Shown here one piece after another: positions 34,378 to 43,518 of a DNA stretch of 64,000 bases. Location of the stretch: contig NZ_JAZHSD010000001.1 of the NCBI RefSeq assembly GCF_036924745.1, positions 310,001-374,000 of the forward strand, given 5' to 3'. The notes below the pieces were generated by a model. It made no database searches. It had not been told where the DNA came from and was given only the letters and a program-made list of their open reading frames with translations. The stretch comes from Bradyrhizobium sp. AZCC 1693 (GTDB lineage: Bacteria; Pseudomonadota; Alphaproteobacteria; Rhizobiales; Xanthobacteraceae). A program made the position numbers and the translations under genes. Within the stretch, counting starts at the first letter, position 1, and the number at the start of each line of letters is the position of its first letter.

Positions 34378-35982
34378 CTACAACCCGGTTCCTGCACTCA
34401 TGATCGGTTTGTGACGTGCCCGCCGCTTGTCGTCGGCGGCCGCTGCGACGGTGGGGTCCGGCTGCAGGGGCGGGGCGTCCTCGGCCATCGGCGCCAGCGC
34501 GCTCATCACGCGCTCCGGCGGGAAGGTGACGATGACTTCGGTGCCGATGCGCAGCTTCGATTTCAGCGTGAAGGTACCGCCATGCATGTCGATCAGGCTC
34601 TTTGCGATCGGAAGGCCCAGCCCGGCGCCCTGTTCGGCCGATTTGATCGAGTTGGAGCCCTGGCCGAACGAGGCCAGCACGATCGGGATTTCATCCTCGG
34701 CGATGCCGGAGCCGTTATCCTTGACGCTGAGATATTGCCCTCCGGAAGCGGTCCAGCCGACCTTGAGCCAGATCTCGCCGCCCTGCGGGGTGAACTTGAT
34801 CGAGTTGGACAGCAAATTGAGCACGACCTGGCGCGTGGCGCGTTCGTCGCCCCAGATCCGGGGCATGCCGTGCTCGAACACCTCGTGGATGGTGATGCCG
34901 CGGCTGGTCGCACGCAGCTTCAACAGATGGTGGCAGTCGGCAACGACGTGCACCAGCGACACCGCTTCCTCGTTCAGTTCGTAGCGGCCGGCCTCGATCC
35001 GCGACAGATCGAGAATCTCGTTGATGAGGTTGAGCAGGTGGACGCCCGAATTATGGATGTCGGCGGAATATTCCTTGTATACCGCCACCGCATGCGCGCC
35101 AAAGATTTCGCTCTTCATCACCTCGGAGAAGCCGAGGATGGCGTTCAGCGGCGTTCGCAGCTCATGGCTCATCTGCGCCAGAAAGCGTGACTTGGCGACG
35201 TTGGCGGATTCGGCGCGGTGCCGCGCTTCGTCCGAGATCGCCTTGGCCTGTTCGAGCTCGCCGATCAGCGCGTCCTTTTCGGCGCGCGCTTCCAGGGTCG
35301 CCAGCGTCGTCGAATGGAGCTGATGGGCGAGCAGGGCAAAATAGGCTTCGGCGGCGACCGCAAGCAGCGCCAGCGCGTAATTGTCGAAGGTCCCGCCCAG
35401 CACGAAATTGAGCGCGATCGCCGCCGTCACCGGTGCGGTCGCCGCCATCGCCGCAATCGGGAGCGTCGCCGCCAGCATGCTCGACACCGCGATCACCAGC
35501 AGCATCAGGAACATCATCATCGTGTTCGAGACGACGTCGACGCCGGCCGGATGCATCAGGATCGCCGTCCAGCTCAGGCCGTAGAGCAGGTCGAGCAGCA
35601 CGAACCGGGTTTGCCATCTGCGCGAGGCGGCGAGCGAGGGCTGCTCGCCGAGGAAGCGCCTGCAATTGTGAATGATGGCGGCATGGATGCAGAGCATGCC
35701 GACGGTCCAGACCGCGGCCGGCACGGCGGCCTTCCAGAGGCCGAACAGCACGCCGGTTGCAACCACCAGCAGCATGACGACAAAGGAGGCCGATACGCGG
35801 GTCTGGGCGTATTGCCGGAGCAATTCGGTATCGAATGCCGGGCGGGTGCCGCTTGATGACGTTAACCGGTCCCGCGCCTCGCGCACCCGCTGCGCCGCCA
35901 CGCGCCGGGTATTGACCGGCGGTGCGACCGGCGCTTCTGCCGGAAGCTGGACAACCTCAGGCTTTTCTGCGGGGTTACTCAT
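34378..35982 (-). CDS. PdhS/PleC-like membrane sensor histidine kinase
   Basis: A 534-residue kinase (start ATG 35982, protein MSNPAEKPEVVQ). A disordered N-terminus is followed by about six hydrophobic spans (residues about 60-215), a coiled coil, and a HisKA domain with FLAQMSHELRTPLNAILGFS, then HATPase with NLLSNSIKFTP, DNGSGI and GAGLGLPI. The H-box sequence and lack of a periplasmic sensor match the PdhS/PleC-type cell-cycle or stress kinases of alphaproteobacteria. No response regulator is adjacent. A frame reaching 36027 reads through a hairpin and is rejected. Confidence 0.88.
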   Translation of the reverse strand: MSNPAEKPEVVQLPAEAPVAPPVNTRRVAAQRVREARDRLTSSSGTRPAFDTELLRQYAQTRVSASFVVMLLVVATGVLFGLWKAAVPAAVWTVGMLCIHAAIIHNCRRFLGEQPSLAASRRWQTRFVLLDLLYGLSWTAILMHPAGVDVVSNTMMMFLMLLVIAVSSMLAATLPIAAMAATAPVTAAIALNFVLGGTFDNYALALLAVAAEAYFALLAHQLHSTTLATLEARAEKDALIGELEQAKAISDEARHRAESANVAKSRFLAQMSHELRTPLNAILGFSEVMKSEIFGAHAVAVYKEYSADIHNSGVHLLNLINEILDLSRIEAGRYELNEEAVSLVHVVADCHHLLKLRATSRGITIHEVFEHGMPRIWGDERATRQVVLNLLSNSIKFTPQGGEIWLKVGWTASGGQYLSVKDNGSGIAEDEIPIVLASFGQGSNSIKSAEQGAGLGLPIAKSLIDMHGGTFTLKSKLRIGTEVIVTFPPERVMSALAPMAEDAPPLQPDPTVAAAADDKRRARHKPIMSAGTGL

Positions 35983-35999
35983 CAAACAACACAAATCCT

Positions 36000-36023
36000 G
36001 CCCGCGAACCGCGCGGGCTTTTT
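36000..36023 (+). terminator. Terminator-like hairpin in the kinase 5' region
   Basis: GCCCGCG-AACCG-CGCGGGC is followed by five T on the plus strand. The called gene runs the other way and begins at 35982, so the hairpin would stop plus-strand (antisense) transcription, or lies in the kinase mRNA leader. Confidence 0.5.
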
Positions 36024-36107
36024 GCATTGTCTATCTGTGGCGCTAAATCATTAAGCGATGACTTAAAGAGCTAAAAATATCCGTTAACGGGAAGTTAAAA
36101 TTAACCT

Positions 36108-36151
36108 GTTCCCGCGAGGGAACCCCGCTTCTGTGGGGATAAGAAGCGGGG
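36108..36151. other. Tandem hairpins between kinase and dehydrogenase genes
   Basis: GTTCCC-GCGA-GGGAAC (36108-36123) directly abuts CCCCGCTTCT-GTGGGGATA-AGAAGCGGGG (36123-36151, ten pairs). They follow the stop of the 3-hydroxyisobutyrate-dehydrogenase-like gene by about 30 bp and may end its transcript on the minus strand, though without a clean T-run. Confidence 0.5.
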
Positions 36152-36183
36152 CCAATCCACCTGCCTTAACCGGTTTTTTTAAC

Positions 36184-37056
36184 TCAGCGCTCCAGCCGGG
36201 CCATCAGGCTCGACGTATCCCAGCGCTTGCCGCCCATCTTCTCGACCTCGGCGTAGAACTGATCGACCAACGCGGTCACCGGCAGGTTGGCGCCATTGCG
36301 GCGGGCCTCGGCGATGCAGATCGAGAGATCCTTGCGCATCCATTCGACCGCAAAGCCGAAATCGAACTTGCCCTCGTTCATGGCCTTGTAGCGGTTCTCC
36401 ATCTGCCAGGACTGCGCCGCGCCCTTGGAGATGGTCTCGACCACGGCCCCAACATCGAGCCCCGACTTCTTTGCGAAATGAAGGCCCTCGGACAGGCCCT
36501 GGACCAGGCCTGCGATGCAGATCTGGTTGACCATCTTGGTTAGCTGGCCGGCGCCGGCGGGCCCGAGCAGTTTGCACATCCGCGCGTAAGCGCCGGCGAT
36601 GATCGGCTCGGCCGCGGCATAGGCATCTTCCTTGCCGCCGCACATCACGGTGAGCACGCCGTTTTCTGCTCCCGCCTGGCCGCCGGACACCGGCGCGTCG
36701 ATGAACTTGAAGCCTGCCTTGGTGGCGGCGGCGTCGAGCTCGCGGGCAACTTCGGCGGAGGCGGTGGTGTGGTCGACGAAGACGGCGCCCTTTTTCATGC
36801 CGGCGAAGGCGCCCTCAGTGCCGAGCGTGACCGCGCGCAGATCATTGTCGTTGCCGACGCAGCACATCACAAAGTCCTGACCCTCGGCCGCTAACTTCGG
36901 CGTCGGCGCAGTGCGCCCGCCGAACTTGTCCGCCCATTCCTTCGCCTTGGCGCCGGTGCGGTTGTACACGGTCACCTCGTGGCCGCCTTTTTTCACGAGA
37001 TGTCCTGCCATGGGGAAACCCATTACGCCGAGACCGAGAAAAGCGACTTTAGCCAT
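36184..37056 (-). CDS. 3-hydroxyisobutyrate dehydrogenase-family oxidoreductase
   Basis: A 290-residue beta-hydroxyacid dehydrogenase. The Rossmann motif FLGLGVMGFPMAGHL is at residues 6-20, the substrate motif DAPVSGGQAGAENG near 115, and the catalytic Lys in KMVNQICIAGL near 170. VYNRT after strand 2 is typical of the family. Reaction: oxidation of a 3-hydroxy acid (3-hydroxyisobutyrate, tartronate semialdehyde or similar). The ATG at 37056 is chosen since the longer frame lacks any Rossmann lead. It is divergent from the VOC gene. Confidence 0.88.
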   Translation of the reverse strand: MAKVAFLGLGVMGFPMAGHLVKKGGHEVTVYNRTGAKAKEWADKFGGRTAPTPKLAAEGQDFVMCCVGNDNDLRAVTLGTEGAFAGMKKGAVFVDHTTASAEVARELDAAATKAGFKFIDAPVSGGQAGAENGVLTVMCGGKEDAYAAAEPIIAGAYARMCKLLGPAGAGQLTKMVNQICIAGLVQGLSEGLHFAKKSGLDVGAVVETISKGAAQSWQMENRYKAMNEGKFDFGFAVEWMRKDLSICIAEARRNGANLPVTALVDQFYAEVEKMGGKRWDTSSLMARLER

Positions 37057-37229
37057 GTGTGCTACCTTGAAGTTTTGCCGGCGACATTGGGCTGGCCGGA
37101 CGGGTGTTCTTGAGGGAGCCGCACCATACAAGCTGCGCATGGGAGGGCAACGCCTTCGTTTGGCGGGCGGGCCCGGATTTGTGCTAGGATAGGGCCTCAA
37201 GAACCTCACAAAAAAGGGAGTGACATCGC

Positions 37230-37667
37230 ATGGGCGTCAGCGTGGGCGTGCTCGACCATTTCAACATCCGGACCCGCAACCTTGCCGATACGGTCCGGTT
37301 CTATGAGGACATTCTGGGCCTGGAAAAGGGCGCCCGGCCGAACTTTGCCTTCCCGGGAGCGTGGATGTACAGCGAGGGCAAGGCGGTGGTGCACCTCGTC
37401 GATATCTCCAGTACCGAGGAACCGCAGAAGCCCGATTCCGGCGTCGTCCACCATGTCGCGTTTGCCAGCTACGGCTTTGACGGCATGAAGCGGCGGCTGG
37501 AGCAGAAGGGCATGGCATACGATTCCCGGCAGGTGCCGGGCGGCGACCTCTGGCAGATCTTCGTCAATGACCCCAACGGCGTCATGATCGAACTGAACTA
37601 CGAGGCTGCCAAGGAGCAGACGGCCGCAGCCCCGTCCGAGCGGCGGGACGACGTGGGAGCGAGGTAG
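37230..37667 (+). CDS. VOC-family (glyoxalase-like) protein
   Basis: A 145-residue protein with two VOC beta-alpha-beta units. Candidate metal ligands are His in VLDHFNI, His in VVHHVAF and Glu in VMIELNY. It resembles small lactoylglutathione-lyase-like proteins; the true substrate is unclear. GGGAGTGAC precedes the ATG. It is divergent from the dehydrogenase gene, with about 170 bp of shared promoter region. Confidence 0.85.
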   Translation: MGVSVGVLDHFNIRTRNLADTVRFYEDILGLEKGARPNFAFPGAWMYSEGKAVVHLVDISSTEEPQKPDSGVVHHVAFASYGFDGMKRRLEQKGMAYDSRQVPGGDLWQIFVNDPNGVMIELNYEAAKEQTAAAPSERRDDVGAR

Positions 37668-37797
37668 CCTTTTGCGCTGAACCGCTCTATTGGGTCGCAT
37701 CGGACTGGCATAGCGTTTTGCAACGAGGCCCCGCTGTTCGGATTTGCTCCGAGGCGGATCGGGTCGCGTCAAGAAAGCGTGTCGATACAAGAGAGTA

Positions 37798-37830
37798 GAG
37801 CCCGGTTCTCACTCAGAACCGAACGGGCTC
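37798..37830 (+). promoter_or_regulatory. Hairpin just before the mrp ribosome binding site
   Basis: GAGCCC-GGTTCT-CACTC-AGAACC-GAAC-GGGCTC: two stacked six-pair helices with a four-base bulge, ending two bases before AGGAG and about 15 bases before the GTG start. It could affect ribosome access. No T-run follows, so it is not a plain terminator. Confidence 0.5.
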
Positions 37831-37844
37831 CAGGAGATGCGCGA

Positions 37845-38990
37845 GTGAGCGTTACGCAGCAACAGGTTCTGGATTCCCTTAAGCAGGTGGCCTCGCCGCG
37901 TGGCGTGCCCTTGACCAATGCCAACGTGCTGTCGGCGATTTCGGTCACCGACGGCAAGGTGTTCTTCTCCATCAACGTCGACGCCGCGGAAGCCCGCGCC
38001 TGGGAAAGCGTGCGCGCGCAGGCCGAGGCCGCCGTGCGCGCCATCCCCGGTGTCACTGTTGCGATGATCGCGCTGACGGCCGAGCGTAAACCCGGCTCGC
38101 CGCCATCAGCACCTGCACCGCATCGCCATGCGCATTCACATTCTTCCGGCGTGCAACCGGCTTCCACGCACCGCCCGCCACAAGGCGCGCCGTCGCCGAT
38201 GTCGAAGCAGGCGGAGATTCCGGGCGTTGCCGCCGTCATCGCGGTGGCCTCGGGCAAGGGCGGCGTCGGCAAGTCGACCACCGCGCTCAACCTGGCGCTG
38301 GGCCTGCGCGATCTGGGCTTGCGCGTCGGCCTGCTCGATGCCGACATTTACGGCCCGTCGGTGCCGCGGCTGACCGGCATTCACGAAAAGCCGCAGCTCA
38401 ACGATGACCGCAAGATGATTCCCATCCAGCGTTTCGGCCTTGCCATCATGTCGATCGGCTTCCTGGTCGAGGAAGACACCGCGATGATCTGGCGCGGGCC
38501 GATGGTGATGTCGGCGATCACCCAGATGCTGCGCGACGTGGCGTGGGGTACGCTCGACATTCTGGTCGTCGACATGCCGCCCGGCACGGGCGATGCGCAA
38601 CTGACGCTGGCGCAGAACGTGCCGCTGAAGGGGGCGGTGATCATCTCGACGCCGCAGGATCTCTCGTTGATCGACGCGCGGCGGGGGCTCGCGATGTTCA
38701 AGAAGGTCAACGTGCCGGTGCTCGGCATCGTCGAGAACATGAGCTACTTCCAGTGCCCTGAATGCGGCACGCGGTCGGACATTTTCGGTCATGGCGGCGC
38801 GCGGCATGAAGCGGAACGGCTGGGTGTCCCGTTTCTGGGCGAGATCCCGCTGCACATGTCGATCAGGACCACCTCCGATGACGGTAACCCGGTGGTGGCG
38901 AGCGAGCCGGACGGACCGCATGCCGCGATCTACCGGGCCATCGGGACCAGGGTCCGCGACCAGCTTCAGGGCGCTATCGCCGCGGCCTGA
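37845..38990 (+). CDS. mrp: Mrp/NBP35-type iron-sulfur carrier ATPase
   Basis: A 381-residue P-loop protein. Residues 1-75 form an MIP18/DUF59 domain, then a His/Pro-rich linker (PHRHAHSHSS), then the ATPase with the deviant Walker A SGKGGVGKST (136-145), Walker B-like DILVVDMPPGTGD and the CPEC pair (FQCPECG, near 303) that bridges an Fe-S cluster between subunits. It assembles and transfers Fe-S clusters (ApbC). I chose the GTG at 37845 because CAGGAG lies ten bases upstream; the longer frame to 37779 covers the hairpin. Confidence 0.92.
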   Translation: MSVTQQQVLDSLKQVASPRGVPLTNANVLSAISVTDGKVFFSINVDAAEARAWESVRAQAEAAVRAIPGVTVAMIALTAERKPGSPPSAPAPHRHAHSHSSGVQPASTHRPPQGAPSPMSKQAEIPGVAAVIAVASGKGGVGKSTTALNLALGLRDLGLRVGLLDADIYGPSVPRLTGIHEKPQLNDDRKMIPIQRFGLAIMSIGFLVEEDTAMIWRGPMVMSAITQMLRDVAWGTLDILVVDMPPGTGDAQLTLAQNVPLKGAVIISTPQDLSLIDARRGLAMFKKVNVPVLGIVENMSYFQCPECGTRSDIFGHGGARHEAERLGVPFLGEIPLHMSIRTTSDDGNPVVASEPDGPHAAIYRAIGTRVRDQLQGAIAAA

Positions 38991-39172
38991 GGCCCTTATC
39001 CGTGCCCCCTAAGACTTTGGTTTAATCGGTGCAGTCATGCCTTTGTCGCGTTTTCGATAGCGAACTTCCGTGTTAAAGCCGCCCCGCCAGAGCGCCCCGG
39101 ATAACGTGGAATTCGCCCCGCCGGAGGACAGCTCGAGGAATATGGGAAACGACCCGTCGTAAGGAGACTTGA

Positions 39173-40261
<1,089 letters not shown>

Positions 40262-40284
40262 TCTAGTTCTAGTCCTTAAGCAGA

Positions 40285-40316
40285 AGCCCGGTCTCCGCGA
40301 GGAGGCCGGGCTTTTT
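40285..40316 (+). terminator. Intrinsic terminator of dctP copy 1
   Basis: AGCCCGG-TCTCCGCGAGGAGG-CCGGGCT followed by TTTTGC; located 24 bp after the stop codon. Confidence 0.88.
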
Positions 40317-40541
40317 GCGTTCGGCCGGCCAGGGCCATGGCCGGCTTGCCCTGAACGTTCGGATTTTGCGCGAAGTTGTGACGCTGGAGCGCCTCTTCGG
40401 CGGCACACCACAGGGTCGGACACAAAATCGCGAAAACAACCCCATGCAAAGTAGAATGGGTGCCGGCTCGCAGCACTCGTGCTGCGCTGCGTCCGGGGTA
40501 GGAGAAGAAAAAATGGTCCGTCGTCACGGCCCAACCTGATC

Positions 40542-41900
40542 TCATCCCGCGCTGGCCTCCTGGTGGAAAACCAGCCGTTTCCGGAGCTCGCGGCGCAGCA
40601 ACCAGAGGCTCAGCAGCGCCTGCATCGTGGTCGTGACAATGGACAAGTACCAGATGTGTTCTGCGCGGAAACCGGATTGCGCCGACAACCATAAGGTCGG
40701 GATCACATATGTTATCAAGCGCAGGGTCGAACTTATGAGCTGCGGCCTCGTATTGCCCAGGCCCTGGAACGTACTCGAGCACACAAAGATCAAACCCTGC
40801 GCGACGAGGTTTAGCGAAACCATTTTCAGGAACAAGGCGCCGTCGGCAATCGTGGCTTTGTCTTCTGTAAAGCCTCTTAGCAAAAGCTCGGGCCGCCACT
40901 GCGTAACGGCCGTTGCGGCAGTCATCACCACAGTGACTGCCATCAGGACGTGTCCGATTGCCTGCTTTACCCGTACGCCGTTTCCCGCGCCGAAATTCTG
41001 TCCGATGATGGGGGCTGCCGCGAACGCAATGGCCATGGCCGGTACCTGAATGAGCCCGAGCACGCGAGAACCGATGCTGAAGCCGGCCTGCGCGGATGGA
41101 CCCAAATCCCCGAGGGCATAATATATTGTTGCCATGTACACGAACATGATTGCGAACTCGCCGCCAGCCGGAAGACCGACGCTCAAGATGCGCCTCCACT
41201 GTGCAATCTGCGGGCGCCATTGTTCGGGATCGAGCGCGAGATAGTTTTCCGCTTTTTGGAAATACACCCAAAGGACGAGAACGCCGCCAGCGACTGCAAG
41301 GGAGCTGGCGAGGCCAGCTCCCTTCACACCCATGGCATAGCCCGTTCCCCAGCCCAGGATGAGCACAGGGGCTAGAATGATGTTTATTGTCACCGTAAGC
41401 GCCTGGACATACATCATGGGTGCTACGATGCCGATGCCACGCAATGCCGACGACATCGCAAACATCGCAAACTGCAGGCCGAGAGCTGGCATAAACCAGA
41501 CAAGGTACGTCGTCCCTGCCGCGACTGTTGCAGCGTCTGCCGCAACCGAGTTCATGTAAGGCCGTGCCACAGCGAAGCCCGCGGCCATGGTACACGCACC
41601 GCCGACGACCGATAGCCCGAGCGACTGATTGAATTTCAGATTTGCATCAGTCCGATCTCGGCGGCCGACGGCTTGTGACACTGCCGCCAGCGTGCCGACG
41701 CTCACAACTTGCGTCAGAGCATTGGTGATAAATCCGGCATTGCCTGCAGCGCCGATGCCGGCAATGGCTGCTTCGCCCAGAGCGGCCACGAAGTAGAGGT
41801 CGATCAATCCGCAGAGCAATACCAGAACAAGGCCTGCGAAAATGGGGACGGCCATGGTCAAGGCATGGCTCAAAATTGAACCCTGAGTGAGGTCTTTCAT
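40542..41900 (-). CDS. MATE-family multidrug/metabolite exporter
   Basis: A 452-residue membrane protein with twelve predicted spans in two MATE repeats (first starts GSILSHALTMAVPIFAGLVL). MATE transporters export cationic drugs or metabolites using Na+ or H+. Its base composition is visibly lower in GC than the genes on either side and it uses more A/T-ending codons, which suggests acquisition. It lies on the opposite strand between two paralogous dctP genes. Confidence 0.9.
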   Translation of the reverse strand: MKDLTQGSILSHALTMAVPIFAGLVLVLLCGLIDLYFVAALGEAAIAGIGAAGNAGFITNALTQVVSVGTLAAVSQAVGRRDRTDANLKFNQSLGLSVVGGACTMAAGFAVARPYMNSVAADAATVAAGTTYLVWFMPALGLQFAMFAMSSALRGIGIVAPMMYVQALTVTINIILAPVLILGWGTGYAMGVKGAGLASSLAVAGGVLVLWVYFQKAENYLALDPEQWRPQIAQWRRILSVGLPAGGEFAIMFVYMATIYYALGDLGPSAQAGFSIGSRVLGLIQVPAMAIAFAAAPIIGQNFGAGNGVRVKQAIGHVLMAVTVVMTAATAVTQWRPELLLRGFTEDKATIADGALFLKMVSLNLVAQGLIFVCSSTFQGLGNTRPQLISSTLRLITYVIPTLWLSAQSGFRAEHIWYLSIVTTTMQALLSLWLLRRELRKRLVFHQEASAG

Positions 41901-42241
41901 GATGATGGAGTCCGATGAAAAGCTGGAAGGGATCAGTGGCGCAGACCGATGGCCGCGAACCGGGAGAGTTCGCGTGGCCAGGTACTGCGCTTCTCAGCTT
42001 CCTTGGTTCACCGGTGCCATTCTCTGGTTGGTTCTGAAAATCACTCGAAGCGAATTCGCGACCAAACTAGCGCGGATAACCAAGGCTCGCCAAGGGGAGG
42101 CCGAGAGCCCGGTTGCACCCCGCTGGCTTAAATTTGGGGTTTACCCCCAATGTCGGGATGGAAATCGGGAACCGGATGTTCCATGCTGGCTGGAAGCCTC
42201 GCCAAGAAGGCTGACACACGCAACCAACAGGGATGGATTCA
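41901..42241. other. Intergenic region before dctP copy 2
   Basis: About 340 bp. It holds a small hairpin TTGGGG-TTTA-CCCC at 42134-42148 and the ribosome binding region CAGGGATGG. It shares the moderate GC of the MATE gene in its first half. No gene seen. Confidence 0.45.
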
Positions 42242-43330
42242 ATGAAAAGAAGAGATTTTCTTAAAGTCACCGGCATTGGCGCGGCCGGCGCCGCAACGCT
42301 GGCGGCCCCCGCCATCGCGCAGTCGATGCCGGAACTCAAATGGCGTTTGGCGGCGAGCTGGCCGAAATCACTCGACACGCTGTGGGGCGGCGTCGAGTAC
42401 ATGGTCAAGCTCGTTGCCGAAGCTACCGACAACAAGTTTCAGGTTCAGGCCTTTGCCGGCGGCGAAATCGTGCCGGGGCTGCAGGTCCTCGACGCCGTGC
42501 AAAACGGCACCGTCGAGATGGGCCATACGGCCTCCTACTATTACTTCGGCAAGGATCCGACATTTGCGTTCGGCACCGCGGTGCCGTTCGGGCCCAACCA
42601 GCGGATCAACCAGGCCTGGTACATGCTCGGCGGCGGACGGGACCTGCTCAACCAGTTCTACAAGGGCTACAACGTCACCTCGTTTCTGGCTGGCAATACC
42701 GGCTGCCAGATGGGCGGCTGGTTCCGAAAGGAGATCAACACGGTCGACGATCTGAAGGGACTCAAGATGCGTATCGGCGGCTTTGCCGGGCGCGTGATGC
42801 AGAAACTGGGCGTCGTGCCGCAGCAGCTCGCCGGCGGCGATATCTATCCCGCGCTTGAAAAAGGCACGATCGATGCGGCGGAATGGGTAGGGCCCTATGA
42901 CGACGAGAAGCTCGGCTTCTACAAGGTCGCGCCGCATTATTACTATCCCGGCTGGTGGGAAGGTGGCCCGATGCTGCTTGGCCTCGTCAACCTCGATAAA
43001 TGGAACGCGCTGCCGAAATACTACCAAAGCGTCATCGAGCAGGCAGGCCAGGCCGCCAATAGCTGGATGATGGCCAAATACGATCAAGGCAATCCACCCG
43101 CGATGAAAAAATTGCTCGCCGGAGGCACCAAGCTCCATGCTTTTTCGCCGGCGATTATGCAGGCCAGCCTCAAGGCGACCAAGGAATTGTACGCCGAAAC
43201 ATCAGCGACCAATCCGAACTTCAAGAAGATCCTGGAGTCGATGAACACGTTCACGTCCAATGGATACCAATGGTTCCAGGTCGCGGAGCTCGGTTACGAC
43301 AGCTTCATGGCGCGCAACCCACAGGGTTGA
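42242..43330 (+). CDS. TRAP substrate-binding protein, TakP/FcbT1 type (copy 2)
   Basis: A 362-residue paralogue of the protein at 39173, with the same length and signal type ([20 protein letters not shown]) and the same core motifs ([33 protein letters not shown]). Differences concentrate in the ligand-facing stretches (for example YYYFGKDPTFAFGTAVPFG against [19 protein letters not shown]), so the ligands may differ. ATG 42242 aligns with copy 1; the in-frame ATG at 42233 is an alternative. It converges with dctM copy 1. Confidence 0.92.
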   Translation: MKRRDFLKVTGIGAAGAATLAAPAIAQSMPELKWRLAASWPKSLDTLWGGVEYMVKLVAEATDNKFQVQAFAGGEIVPGLQVLDAVQNGTVEMGHTASYYYFGKDPTFAFGTAVPFGPNQRINQAWYMLGGGRDLLNQFYKGYNVTSFLAGNTGCQMGGWFRKEINTVDDLKGLKMRIGGFAGRVMQKLGVVPQQLAGGDIYPALEKGTIDAAEWVGPYDDEKLGFYKVAPHYYYPGWWEGGPMLLGLVNLDKWNALPKYYQSVIEQAGQAANSWMMAKYDQGNPPAMKKLLAGGTKLHAFSPAIMQASLKATKELYAETSATNPNFKKILESMNTFTSNGYQWFQVAELGYDSFMARNPQG

Positions 43331-43358
43331 TGGCGTCGCAGCTACCCCGATAAGCCAA

Positions 43359-43384
43359 AACCCCGGAGCGAAAGCTCCGGGGTT
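43359..43384. terminator. Bidirectional terminator hairpin
   Basis: AACCCCGGAGC-GAAA-GCTCCGGGGTT: eleven pairs with a GNRA loop, flanked by AAAA on the left and ATT on the right. It lies between the convergent dctP copy 2 and dctM copy 1. Confidence 0.8.
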
Positions 43385-43401
43385 ATTCGTTTCCGAGCGC
43401 T

Positions 43402-43500
43402 GTCATCGTCCGCGAAGGCGGACGATCCAGTACGCCGTGCATTCTCGGCGAATCGCTGACGTTGGCGATTACGTCATGCCCCGCCTTCGCGGAGCATGAC
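43402..43500. repeat. Intergenic repeat (GTCATnnTCCGCGAA type), copy 2
   Basis: Begins TGTCATCGTCCGCGAAGGCG, ends CCGCCTTCGCGGAGCATGAC, forming a long inverted repeat. The first 36 bases match the copy at 23086 apart from paired changes in the small hairpin. Confidence 0.8.
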
Positions 43501-43518
43501 GGGGAGAGAATTCGCTCG

